From a virus: a stretch of DNA of 22,245 nucleotides. Positions 7,053 through 13,473 of the stretch are shown piece after piece. A program made the position numbers and the translations under genes. Within the stretch, counting starts at the first letter, position 1; each line of letters opens with the position of its first letter. The DNA is taken from IMG/VR virus record IMGVR_UViG_3300042337_000081, positions 1 through 22,245 of that record, one strand, 5' to 3'. Under the pieces are notes generated by a model. The model was given only the letters and a program-made list of their open reading frames with translations. It was not told the DNA's origin and searched no databases.

Positions 7053-8851
7053 TGACCTTTGCCGCGCGCCCCGTCGAGATTGTCGAGATCATCCAGCCGC
7101 TCTGCTCACGCACGTTCGGCGTCTCGCCGTGCAATGCAACGGGAGATGCTTGTTGGAATACGGATCGCACCTGCAAGTTTCTATCGGCTCTCGATCTGAG
7201 CAAGTCATTGACGCTGCGGTTTGTCAACGATGACGTATACGAATGGCAGGACAACAACACCAATCTGTTGACCGAGAATGGCAACACGCTCGTCACCGAA
7301 GCGGGCGATCCGTTCCTAATCGATTACATTTACCAACCCGCACTCGCCCTCCCGGCAATGCAGAACTATCAGACGGCTCCGACCGTCCTCAACGTGGCCT
7401 CTGGATCGCGTAATAAAAGCCCGCTAGGCTATCGCGCCGTGAGTAATGTCCGCATCAAAGACTTCCCTTGGAATGACGTAGGCACCGATCCTTACGTATC
7501 CACGAGGGCTTATGATCCAGACCAGATCGGCAGCTTCTGGAGCAAGTGGCTTGCCCGCAATCCGTATCATATTGGATACACTCTCAACATCTATGAGGGA
7601 CTGATAGGCGAACCGCTTTCAACTATGACGCAGCGTGAATATGTGATCGAGAAGATCGACGCCGGTCGCAATGGCGTTTCGATCACGGCTAAGGACATCC
7701 TGCGAAAGATCACGGACACCAACCTGACGGCACCGTATCTAAGCCGTGGCGAACTGGCCTCGAACATCACCAACGTAGCAACAGCCATGACCGTGGCTGG
7801 CGCAACTTTGAGCGACTATCCTGCAACTGGATATGTCAGGATCAATAGCGAGGTGATCCAATATGCGCAACGTTATGAAACGACTGGCGGAAACATCTAT
7901 TTCGACGGACTGACACGAGGCCTGGCCGGAACAACGGCAGCGGCTCAAAGTCAGAACGACCGCGTTCAGCGTGTGATCTATTACAACGCCACGCCATTCC
8001 ATGAAATCCTCTATGATCTTCTCGTCAACTGGGGCGGCATCCCCGCGAAGTACATCAACTTTACGGATTGGGCGACGGCGAAAACCACATATCGACCCGA
8101 TTACAATTTCACTGCTTGGATCACCGATCCTGACAAGATAGAAGAACTCTTAGCTGAGGTGTGTCTCCAGGCCGTTTCTAATCTGTGGTGGGACGAGCGA
8201 GTCCAGAAAATCCTTATGGAGCCGGTGAGGCCGCAGCCGTCACCTACGCTTTTGACTGATGACGATGCGATTGTTGCTGGAAGCTTCTCAATCGAAGAGA
8301 AGCCGGAAGAACGCGCATCTCAGACGCATGTCTACTATTTGCAGCGCACGCCGATCCCGAGCGTGACAGAGAAGAGCAATTACTCCCGCGTATCGGTCTA
8401 TATCGATGTCCTCAAGCAAGTGCAGTATGGCGGAGAGCCGCAGATCAGAGAATTGTTCTGCCGGTTCATTAGCACACAGGCAATCGCCAACTCCTTGGCC
8501 CAGACCTACCTTGACCGCTTCTCCGATGTTCGCAAGGAAATCACCTTCGACCTATCGGCCAAGGATGCAGCGAACATCTGGACCGGATCAGTTGTTCAGA
8601 TAAGGCATTATCTGGATGTCGATTTCACAGGTGCGCCACGTGATGGCGAATGGCTTATCACCTCGGCAGAGGTAGCCCGCAACGGCCTGACATATCGCTT
8701 CACGGCGGAAGATAACGAGAAGGGCGGCGTGATTTGGTCTTGGCTCACGGATGCTGGGCTTGACGGCAATGGCGTTGCCCAGCCGTGGCGTTGGCTCAAT
8801 GATAGTGGTAATGATGGAAGCGGGACTCCTCAACCGTATAGGTGGCTTTGA
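7052..8851 (+). CDS. Tail-tip / baseplate hub protein with N-terminal Cys cluster
   Basis: A 599-residue protein, the largest after the tape measure in the tail module, likely the hub closing the tail tube. Cys18, Cys27, Cys34 and Cys41 give spacing C-x8-C-x6-C-x6-C, resembling the iron-sulfur cysteines of lambda gpL-type tail-tip proteins. Next come a LLTENGNTLVTEAGDPFLI segment and a long beta-rich hub region with YVIEKIDAGRNGVSITAKD (about 195-215), a region holding RINSEVIQYAQR, and a helical/beta segment to about 560. The last 40 residues carry two imperfect repeats: WSWLTDAGLDGNGVAQPWRW then a WLNDSGNDGSGTPQPYRW copy. It may combine jobs split between gpL and gpJ in lambda. It couples to both neighbours by TGATG/1-base overlaps. 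Confidence 0.75.
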   Translation: MTFAARPVEIVEIIQPLCSRTFGVSPCNATGDACWNTDRTCKFLSALDLSKSLTLRFVNDDVYEWQDNNTNLLTENGNTLVTEAGDPFLIDYIYQPALALPAMQNYQTAPTVLNVASGSRNKSPLGYRAVSNVRIKDFPWNDVGTDPYVSTRAYDPDQIGSFWSKWLARNPYHIGYTLNIYEGLIGEPLSTMTQREYVIEKIDAGRNGVSITAKDILRKITDTNLTAPYLSRGELASNITNVATAMTVAGATLSDYPATGYVRINSEVIQYAQRYETTGGNIYFDGLTRGLAGTTAAAQSQNDRVQRVIYYNATPFHEILYDLLVNWGGIPAKYINFTDWATAKTTYRPDYNFTAWITDPDKIEELLAEVCLQAVSNLWWDERVQKILMEPVRPQPSPTLLTDDDAIVAGSFSIEEKPEERASQTHVYYLQRTPIPSVTEKSNYSRVSVYIDVLKQVQYGGEPQIRELFCRFISTQAIANSLAQTYLDRFSDVRKEITFDLSAKDAANIWTGSVVQIRHYLDVDFTGAPRDGEWLITSAEVARNGLTYRFTAEDNEKGGVIWSWLTDAGLDGNGVAQPWRWLNDSGNDGSGTPQPYRWL

Positions 8852-9465
8852 TGACAACATGGACGAGCATCTCAAACGCAGCAGTGGCCGTCGGCGGCAT
8901 CCCGTCCAGCACGACCGTGACGGCATTGCGCGACAATCCTTCGGCTATTGCAGAAGCATCTTCTGGTGCGCCTGTCATGGTTTCTGGTTGGCATCCGCAT
9001 GACAAGTTGACGATTGGCGACGGCAAGACGGGACTTATTTATGACTTCGCTGTGACGGGTACGGTGAGTTCCTTCGTCACGCCAGACTTTGTGGATGGTT
9101 ACGAATACCGCGTCATTGCGCATTTGATGGAAAGCGATGCCGGTGCAACCGTGCGACTAAATCTTGAGGCATTCTTTGAAACAGACGCCGCCTATCGCAG
9201 GCTTGCTTATACTGCTGATGAGTCTAGTTTAGGCAACGAGTTTGGATATGATGTTGAAATTTTGATGCCGCGCATTGCCACAAGAACGCATTTGGTAAAA
9301 GGAGAGGGCTATTCCGATAGCAATGTGGGGCTTGGAATTGATGGCGCATCTTACGATACAACATTGCAAAAAGTGTTGCGCGCCCGCGTAAGATTTACGG
9401 CTGGCAATATTATCGGCGGAAAAATCTGGATGTTCCGCCGCCGCGAATACGCTTCACTGCCATAA
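8851..9465 (+). CDS. Putative minor tail / fibre protein
   Basis: A 204-residue protein that begins MTTWTSISNAAVAVGGIPSS and then TALRDNPSAIAEA, an N-terminal pattern often seen in phage tail-associated proteins. The rest is beta-rich with no membrane segment. The reading frame also has a GTG at 8842, but ATG at 8851 shares one base with the hub stop (TGATG), the same junction as at 5668, and is preferred. It follows the hub gene, where side fibres or receptor-binding proteins are usually found. No enzymatic motif is visible. The virion role is inferred from position. Confidence 0.65.
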   Translation: MTTWTSISNAAVAVGGIPSSTTVTALRDNPSAIAEASSGAPVMVSGWHPHDKLTIGDGKTGLIYDFAVTGTVSSFVTPDFVDGYEYRVIAHLMESDAGATVRLNLEAFFETDAAYRRLAYTADESSLGNEFGYDVEILMPRIATRTHLVKGEGYSDSNVGLGIDGASYDTTLQKVLRARVRFTAGNIIGGKIWMFRRREYASLP

Positions 9466-9477
9466 AGGAATAAAGCA

Positions 9478-9819
9478 ATGGCAACGCCCATCACCAAAAC
9501 GATCACATTCAAGCGCGGCGATACTCTTTCGTTGTCATGCCAACGCCTCACCGCAGTTCCGGCATCGTTTAGCCTTATTGGTTACACGGTTGCGGCAATG
9601 GTGCGGAATGGCGGCTTTTCCCAATCCTTAACGGTTACGATTAGCGCACCAGCAACTGGCAGCTTCACGCTTTCGCAGACGGCAGCGAATACCGCATTGT
9701 GGCCGGTGTCTGACGAAGACAACGATAGCATCATGTATTGCGATATTCAGTTCACAAGTGGCGGCGTTGAAAGCACCGAAACATTCAAGATCGATGTGCG
9801 CGAGGACATCACGACATGA
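9478..9819 (+). CDS. Small phage structural protein, unknown function
   Basis: A 113-residue protein opening with TITFKRGDTLSLSC, then a YTVAAMVRNGG strand and a closing TFKIDVREDI strand. This 'RGDT...C...G.tv.a.vR' layout is familiar from small proteins after tail fibre genes in many phages, and looks like a compact beta-sandwich. It has its own ribosome site (AAGGAAT) before ATG 9478, after a 12-base gap. The next gene begins in an ATGA overlap with its stop. It could be a fibre-attachment or accessory tail protein. No function is proven for the type. Confidence 0.65.
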   Translation: MATPITKTITFKRGDTLSLSCQRLTAVPASFSLIGYTVAAMVRNGGFSQSLTVTISAPATGSFTLSQTAANTALWPVSDEDNDSIMYCDIQFTSGGVESTETFKIDVREDITT

Positions 9820-10025
9820 CTGTTTCGCTAATCGTCAACAATCCGGCTCAGACCATCAGTCTGGACATGAACCAAGAGCAACCTACGCAATCGCTTTCGC
9901 TTATCGTTGGAAGCGGAACGGTCAGCATTGCGCGGCAACCATTGCCTCCGACAGAGATGCTTTTGTTCGGAGAAAGTGGCTTGGCAATTGACTTCATGCT
10001 AAATCAATACGCAGTCAAGATATGA
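9816..10025 (+). CDS. Small protein, unknown function
   Basis: A 69-residue protein with two beta-type segments (VSLIVNNPAQTISLDM and SLSLIVGSGTVSIARQ) that look like a weak internal repeat. There is no signal peptide. It is joined by ATGA overlaps on both sides, between the last tail-type gene and the lysis genes. It may be a small structural or assembly protein. Coding status rests on coupling and frame length. Confidence 0.55.
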   Translation: MTVSLIVNNPAQTISLDMNQEQPTQSLSLIVGSGTVSIARQPLPPTEMLLFGESGLAIDFMLNQYAVKI

Positions 10026-10279
10026 GTGGTGCGATTATGATTGACGATCAAACCTTCAAAGTGCTCGGGGCCATCATGCAATGGATCATCGCGCCAGTGG
10101 CCGCGTTTGTTTGGATTATCTACCGCCAGCAACAGGCGCATGAGACGGCCATTGCGGTTCTCCAAGCACAGACTGAAACATCGCGTACAGCGCACGACCG
10201 TGAGATCAAGGAGATCCGCGAGACGAGCCGCGCGATCATGGCGAAGCTCGACAGCATCGAGGAGGCACTACGCAAATGA
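10022..10279 (+). CDS. Membrane protein with coiled coil (lysis cassette, holin- or XhlA-like)
   Basis: An 85-residue protein with one membrane segment at about residues 15-34 (VLGAIMQWIIAPVAAFVWII) followed by a long charged amphipathic helix, residues 37-83, probably a coiled coil. A single membrane anchor with a cytoplasmic or periplasmic coiled coil resembles hemolysin XhlA-type and spanin-like lysis accessories. It lies directly before the endolysin and overlaps it by ATGA, so a lysis role is likely. An alternative start is the ATG at 10037. There is no lipobox. A dedicated holin appears two genes later, so this may be an accessory or a second holin component. Confidence 0.65.
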   Translation: MSGAIMIDDQTFKVLGAIMQWIIAPVAAFVWIIYRQQQAHETAIAVLQAQTETSRTAHDREIKEIRETSRAIMAKLDSIEEALRK

Positions 10280-10683
10280 AACTGCCATCATCGTCTCTTG
10301 CGAAATTGTGGGGCGTGCATCTTGATATGGTGCGTGTGGTTAACCGATGCGCTGCCGATTGGAAGGATGCTGATACGGGATTCATTGTTACCTGCGGATT
10401 GCGCACGTTGGAGGAGCAGAAGATTCTCAAGGCCAAGGGCGCATCAAAAACGCTTCGTTCTCGGCATCTTACCGGCCATGCTGTTGATCTGGCTTGCACA
10501 ATCAAGGGCCAGGTGCGCTGGGACTGGCCTTTATACGATAGTCTTGCTAAGCGAATAAAGGCGGCGGCAAAGGCTGAGAATGTTCTGCTAGAGTGGGGCG
10601 GTGATTGGGTTTCGTTTAGGGACGGTCCACATTTTCAACTGCCGTGGAAGCAATATCCCGGCACAACAAAAGGAAGCAAGTGA
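10276..10683 (+). CDS. Endolysin, M15-type peptidase
   Basis: A 135-residue peptidoglycan peptidase of the M15 (VanY / L-Ala-D-Glu peptidase) type, which cuts the stem peptide during host lysis. Seen: SRHLTGHAVDLA at residues 62-73, the S-x-H-x2-G-x-A-x-D signature giving zinc ligands His64 and Asp71; DGPHFQL at 116-122 gives the third ligand His119 with Asp116 three residues before it, as in T5 endolysin. No signal peptide or SAR anchor is present, so export should depend on a holin. The start is ATG in an ATGA overlap with the membrane protein gene. The next gene, the holin-like one, begins in a TGATG junction. Length is close to the T5 enzyme. Confidence 0.92.
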   Translation: MKLPSSSLAKLWGVHLDMVRVVNRCAADWKDADTGFIVTCGLRTLEEQKILKAKGASKTLRSRHLTGHAVDLACTIKGQVRWDWPLYDSLAKRIKAAAKAENVLLEWGGDWVSFRDGPHFQLPWKQYPGTTKGSK

Positions 10684-10844
10684 TGACAAAAGAAATGGTT
10701 TGGGGCGTTGTTCGCGCCGTTCTCGCAGCTGGTGGCGGTTATGTTGTAGGCACCGGGGCTATTGATGCTACATCCATGAACGAGATCATCGGCGCGCTTG
10801 GCGTCATCTTCGCCGCTGGCTGGTCTGTCTGGGCCAAGAAGTGA
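10683..10844 (+). CDS. Small holin (Pam3-gp28-like)
   Basis: A 53-residue protein with two hydrophobic segments, about 6-24 (VWGVVRAVLAAGGGYVVGT) and 33-50 (NEIIGALGVIFAAGWSVW), a short polar turn and a charged end (AKK). The layout and the closing 'W-S-V-W-x-K' pattern match the Pam3-gp28 type of putative phage holin. The reading frame can be extended upstream, but the ATG at 10683 shares one base with the endolysin stop and gives the usual length. It would form the membrane hole that releases the M15 enzyme. The gene ends in a GTGA overlap with the next one. Confidence 0.8.
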   Translation: MTKEMVWGVVRAVLAAGGGYVVGTGAIDATSMNEIIGALGVIFAAGWSVWAKK

Positions 10845-11071
10845 ACTGGATCGAGATTGCCGCCATCGTCGTGCTGTTGATCGGCATTGGCGCTGGCGGC
10901 TTTCTCGTTGCTCAAAGGCCATCTTTCTGGTTAGGCCTTGGCGTTGTTATGTTCAAGGCAGCATTGCCTTTTCTTGCGAAACGAATGCCTCCTGAGAAGG
11001 AACAGGAGTGGCGGGATTGCATCCGCCGTGGTGGGGAGTGGGATCATCATCGGAAGCGGTGTAAGAGATAA
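10841..11071 (+). CDS. Small membrane protein at the end of the lysis cassette
   Basis: A 76-residue protein with two hydrophobic stretches, about 4-24 and 30-46, and a strongly charged cytoplasmic-type tail with two cysteines (WRDCIRRGGEWDHHRKRCKR). It starts with GTG at 10841 in a GTGA overlap with the holin-like gene. It is the last gene of the plus-strand late operon. A lysis-accessory role fits the position, but no spanin signature (lipobox or long periplasmic coiled coil) is seen. Its last 119 bases overlap, antisense, the end of the minus-strand gene at 10953-11312. Confidence 0.65.
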   Translation: MNWIEIAAIVVLLIGIGAGGFLVAQRPSFWLGLGVVMFKAALPFLAKRMPPEKEQEWRDCIRRGGEWDHHRKRCKR

Positions 11072-11312
11072 GCCACCGCTCGCCTAGCGTGGCATAACCA
11101 GCGATGTCACGCCAGTGATCAATCTCGTGCGGGTTGCCTGACAGGATGCGCCCAATCTTGCTAGCGATCATCTCCAACGACTCGCGTTGAGGATCATCAA
11201 GTTCCTCCCAATTCTTTCCGTGACGCATAGCGTCTTTTAACGACTGAGCCATTGCAGACACTTGATAATAATCGCCGTGGGTCTTCTCGCGTTCGTTTAG
11301 AATGTCACTCAT
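10953..11312 (-). CDS. DUF6378-like phage protein
   Basis: A 119-residue protein resembling DUF6378. Seen: EREKTHGDYYQVSAMAQ near the N-terminus (the 'ER-x-KTHGDF' opening), a helical middle with ESLEMIASKIGRILSGNP, and HWRDIAGYATLG around residues 66-77, the conserved end of the domain. The last 40 residues are probably a variable tail. The function of the family is not known to me; it is common among phage accessory genes. The start overlaps the previous stop by 8 bases (ATGAGTGA). It is the final gene of the minus-strand operon and overlaps the plus-strand lysis gene antisense by 119 bases, within the variable tail. Confidence 0.75.
   Translation of the reverse strand: MSDILNEREKTHGDYYQVSAMAQSLKDAMRHGKNWEELDDPQRESLEMIASKIGRILSGNPHEIDHWRDIAGYATLGERWLISYTASDDDPTPHHGGCNPATPVPSQEAFVSQEKAMLP
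11055..11080. repeat. Inverted repeat at the convergent gene ends
   Basis: AGCGGTG at 11055-11061 and CACCGCT at 11074-11080 are perfect 7-base complements around a 12-base loop, spanning the stop of the plus-strand lysis gene. It could form a hairpin in either transcript, but there is no following T-run, so an intrinsic terminator is not supported. Confidence 0.35.
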
Positions 11313-11541
11313 CTTTCACCACCTTTACCGTCAGTTTCATACCCAGAACGTTATAGCATGCCTCCAGTTCTGCAACGCGCGGGCAGTGCCGCGTTCGCCA
11401 GCCCTTGAACGTGTTTCTTGCGATGCCCGTCCGCTCAGCCATGTCAGTAACGCCGATCCGCTGGCTGTTCATCTCCGCGTACAGCCGCCGCACCAGCGGG
11501 TGCGCGTGCTGCGGGATGGGCATGTGGCGAAACCGCCTCAT
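11305..11541 (-). CDS. Small helix-turn-helix (XRE-like) regulator
   Basis: A 78-residue protein with an XRE-like HTH: HPLVRRLYAEMNSQRIGVTD, then MAERTGIARNTFKGWR (recognition helix around residues 40-48), then an RVAELEACYNVLGMKL helix, a common layout for short phage regulators. The start is ATG 11541 in an ATGA overlap with the preceding stop, with AGGAGA before it. It is near the end of the accessory operon rather than beside the main switch, so it may regulate this operon itself. Small HTH proteins in operons of short phage genes can be Aca-type autoregulators, but this one has no demonstrated link. Confidence 0.75.
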   Translation of the reverse strand: MRRFRHMPIPQHAHPLVRRLYAEMNSQRIGVTDMAERTGIARNTFKGWRTRHCPRVAELEACYNVLGMKLTVKVVKDE

Positions 11542-11720
11542 GGCGTCTCCTGCGGCAAAATCAGTTCGATCCAGTCCTCAGTGCCGTCAGTGTGGATTTC
11601 TATCCCCGGCCATGCTGCGATAGCGGCGGCGATAGCTACAGCCTCATCCGTTTCGCCGTCCAGCAGAACGGCACGCAGCTTCATCTTGACCTCATAAGGC
11701 ATCTGTTCAGGCTTGATCAT
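11538..11720 (-). CDS. Small acidic protein, unknown function
   Basis: A 60-residue protein, strongly acidic (about 12 Asp/Glu against 4 Lys/Arg by eye), predicted to be a helix (DEAVAIAAAIAAW) between short strands, ending in WIELILPQETP. The open frame has a TTG two codons further up (11726), but ATG 11720 shares one base with the previous stop (TGATG). It sits directly before the small HTH gene and ends in an ATGA overlap with it. Not recognised. Confidence 0.6.
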   Translation of the reverse strand: MIKPEQMPYEVKMKLRAVLLDGETDEAVAIAAAIAAWPGIEIHTDGTEDWIELILPQETP

Positions 11721-11884
11721 CAGCAACTTCCATCACAAGGGCTATGGTTACAAGTTTTGCACTCCACCGGAGAATAAGCGCACTGCCAATAAGCCTCACC
11801 ATCAACAGTGTCCTCACCGCAATCAGGACACTTGCCATTCGGCTCCTCTTGTGGTTCCCATTCAACTTGCGCACAGCAACTCAC
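11720..11884 (-). CDS. Small zinc-ribbon protein
   Basis: A 54-residue protein too short to be caught by usual ORF cut-offs. It starts with GTG at 11884 in a GTGA overlap with the preceding gene's stop and ends at TGA sharing one base with the next ATG. The sequence has nine cysteines: CC near the N-terminus, CPDC at residues 19-22 with CAY at 35, then CKTC at 42-45, and C50 and C54 near the end. Two CxxC knuckles suggest a zinc ribbon. Seamless coupling on both sides supports a real gene. Function unknown; protein- or nucleic-acid-binding is the usual expectation for such ribbons. Confidence 0.72.
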   Translation of the reverse strand: MSCCAQVEWEPQEEPNGKCPDCGEDTVDGEAYWQCAYSPVECKTCNHSPCDGSC

Positions 11885-12219
11885 AGTCCTTCCCCCTCTT
11901 CACAATCAATAACCAACTTCACACAGGCGATGCGGTTTTGTTGTGCCACAGCGTCAGCGGTGGCTTTGTTGCGGTGAATAACGTCAGTGACTTGACTGGG
12001 ATACACATTCACCCACACCTCACGATGGATGCGGGGCTTCACTTCAATGAGGCTGTTGATGTGCAATGCACCCACGCCACCCTGAAGCCAAGAGGTCGCA
12101 ATCCATTCATCACCTTCACGGATCGCGCCGTGAACGGGCTTATGCCCACCCCCATCCACCGCATAGATGCGAACCTCGCGGCCATCCCTAGTCCTGTACT
12201 GCTTCTTGGGGTCAATCAT
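11881..12219 (-). CDS. Hypothetical phage protein (RTRDGREVRIYAVD type)
   Basis: A 112-residue protein whose start, MIDPKKQYRTRDGREVRIYAVD, followed by PVHGAI, a W-x5-G segment and SLIEVKPR, is a pattern I associate with a widespread, uncharacterised phage accessory protein. The first 65 residues look like a small beta domain; the rest is helical (DVIHRNKATADAVAQQNRIA). The start overlaps the previous stop by 8 bases (ATGATTGA). It is part of the tightly coupled accessory operon. No enzymatic motif is visible. Confidence 0.7.
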   Translation of the reverse strand: MIDPKKQYRTRDGREVRIYAVDGGGHKPVHGAIREGDEWIATSWLQGGVGALHINSLIEVKPRIHREVWVNVYPSQVTDVIHRNKATADAVAQQNRIACVKLVIDCEEGEGL

Positions 12220-12526
12220 TGCTTGTCTCCTTCAGTGCAACGGTGGCTGGGTTGGACGCCATTGCCTGAGCCAATTCCTTCTGGCTGTATGGATGGTCGC
12301 CCGGATATTCCATCCGGTAGTAGGCATTCAGTTCCGTCTCACACTCACGCAGCGCCGCGTCCCTCCTCTCCACCTCTGCGGTGAGGCGGGTGATCTCGTC
12401 TATTGCTCCTTGAAACCCTCCAGCGGGCCGCCGATGGAGCCATGAGACCAGATCAAGATCGTCATTCCAATCCGGCGCTCTCATCCACTCGTTCGCCGCT
12501 TGCAGCCTCTCCACAACATCACTCAT
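12212..12526 (-). CDS. Hypothetical protein with central coiled coil
   Basis: A 104-residue protein. After a short N-terminus (MSDVVERLQAANEWMRAPDW) it has a heptad-like stretch around residues 42-66 (IDEITRLTAEVERRDAALRE) that matches a segment in the next upstream gene product (DEIKRLTAEVEWHKK), so the two are probably distant relatives. A C-terminal helix follows. The start overlaps the upstream stop by 8 bases. The 'EI-RLTAEVE' motif is common in small phage proteins of unknown function. Confidence 0.65.
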   Translation of the reverse strand: MSDVVERLQAANEWMRAPDWNDDLDLVSWLHRRPAGGFQGAIDEITRLTAEVERRDAALRECETELNAYYRMEYPGDHPYSQKELAQAMASNPATVALKETSND

Positions 12527-12920
12527 GCTTGTCTCCTGAGAGTGCGGCGCGGGCTTCTATGATGGCTTTCTTGAGCGCCAGCGGTATCGGCTTCTTTGCC
12601 GTCATTGCGGCCTGTAAGACGTCCAGCGCCGCCCGCAGCTTCTCGTTCTCGGCTAAAACCTTGTCATGCGCGTCACGGGCAAATTGATAATCCCGGCCCA
12701 GCTTCTCGTTTTCTGAGGTGAGGCGGGCGACTTCTCTCAAGTGCGCGGCTTGCGTGTCCTGCCACTTGTCGCTGTTCTTCTTGTGCCATTCAACCTCTGC
12801 GGTGAGCCGCTTGATCTCGTCCAGCATTTCCTCCGCGCTTTCACGGCTCAACTCGACAGATGTTGCATCGGCATCCCGGTCAAGCACGCTGCGAAGTCGA
12901 ATCCATATTGGCTTGCTCAC
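12519..12920 (-). CDS. Hypothetical coiled-coil protein
   Basis: A 133-residue protein, mostly a long charged coiled coil from about residue 25 to 105 (EIKRLTAEVEWHKKNSDKWQ, then EVARLTSENEKL and KVLAENEKLRAALDVLQAA), with a basic linker near 107-115 and a short helix ending in GDKHE. GTG at 12920 is in a GTGA overlap with the preceding stop, with GGAGG before it, and is preferred over a TTG one codon upstream. It shares its heptad motif with the gene downstream. Possibly an assembly or scaffold-like accessory; no function recognised. Confidence 0.65.
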   Translation of the reverse strand: MSKPIWIRLRSVLDRDADATSVELSRESAEEMLDEIKRLTAEVEWHKKNSDKWQDTQAAHLREVARLTSENEKLGRDYQFARDAHDKVLAENEKLRAALDVLQAAMTAKKPIPLALKKAIIEARAALSGDKHE

Positions 12921-13081
12921 CAATCCCTCCCTGCGGCTATTGCCGCTGCTCTATGTGCCTCTGCCAACTCCTCTCGAAGCCTCCGGATTCTTCTGTCAGC
13001 ATCGGCCAAGTCTTTCTGCAATTTCCTCACCGTCTCGCCCAATGCGCGATTGACGGTTTCAAGATCAGGTTCTCTGGTCAT
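12917..13081 (-). CDS. Small coiled-coil protein
   Basis: A 54-residue protein starting MTREPDLETVNRALGETVRK and continuing as a charged amphipathic helix to a short Ala-rich end. The frame is open far upstream, but that part is a shadow of the transglycosylase gene. The ATG at 13081 shares one base with that gene's stop and has GAGGAG nearby. Three neighbouring genes all encode short coiled coils, suggesting a related family. Confidence 0.62.
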   Translation of the reverse strand: MTREPDLETVNRALGETVRKLQKDLADADRRIRRLREELAEAHRAAAIAAGRDW

Positions 13082-13473
13082 CAACGTCTCCTCTTCTTTT
13101 TGCCGTACAGGACTGAGACTCCAACCTGGTGGCATCGCTTCGCCAAAGCCGCATTGCCTCGCGCTCCGCGCCAGCACATAGCCAAGTGCTTCATGCCATA
13201 ATGCGTCTGCGTAGCGCATGAAGCACGCCGAATGTCGCCTCGGTAGCCCATAGCTCGCGCTGTGCCGCGTAGAACCTGCAAGGGGCCGGATGCACTGCTT
13301 CGCTTGTTGTGGTTGTGGCATCGAACACCACTCTCGATCTTTGCCATCTTCAAGGCGAATCCAACCGGCACGCCTTGCCGTCTTGCCTCCGATGTAACCA
13401 ATCGAGTCGCATCCGAAGCATGTGCCAAGACACTCCCAGCCGTCATCGCGGCGATCAAAACAAGATACCTCAT
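13081..13473 (-). CDS. Exported lytic transglycosylase-like protein
   Basis: A 130-residue protein with a signal peptide (residues 1-19, LVLIAAMTAGSVLAHA) and a compact SLT-type lytic transglycosylase domain. Seen: GVPVGFALKMAKIESGVRC with the likely catalytic Glu47, then ASGPLQVLRGTARAMGY (residues about 60-76), the G-x-x-Q-x-x...TA-x-x-x-G block. Four cysteines in the mature part could form disulfides after export. A very basic end (GKKKRRR) follows. The domain is short for the family, so it may be a minimal form. The start is ATG 13473 in a TGATG junction with the upstream gene; GTG 13476 is an alternative. It lies in the accessory operon, not the lysis cassette, so a role other than final lysis is plausible, such as opening peptidoglycan or superinfection control. 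Confidence 0.78.
   Translation of the reverse strand: MRYLVLIAAMTAGSVLAHASDATRLVTSEARRQGVPVGFALKMAKIESGVRCHNHNKRSSASGPLQVLRGTARAMGYRGDIRRASCATQTHYGMKHLAMCWRGARGNAALAKRCHQVGVSVLYGKKKRRR

Noticed and set aside
11713-12384. A 223-residue plus-strand open frame through the accessory region
   Set aside because: It lies opposite five coupled minus-strand genes with good starts and domain patterns; its composition is His/Pro/Ser-rich and resembles no protein. It is a shadow frame.
13082-13321. Upstream 80-residue extension of the small coiled-coil gene
   Set aside because: It is antisense-free but lies wholly inside the transglycosylase gene in another frame; the ATG at 13081 has the coupling and ribosome site.
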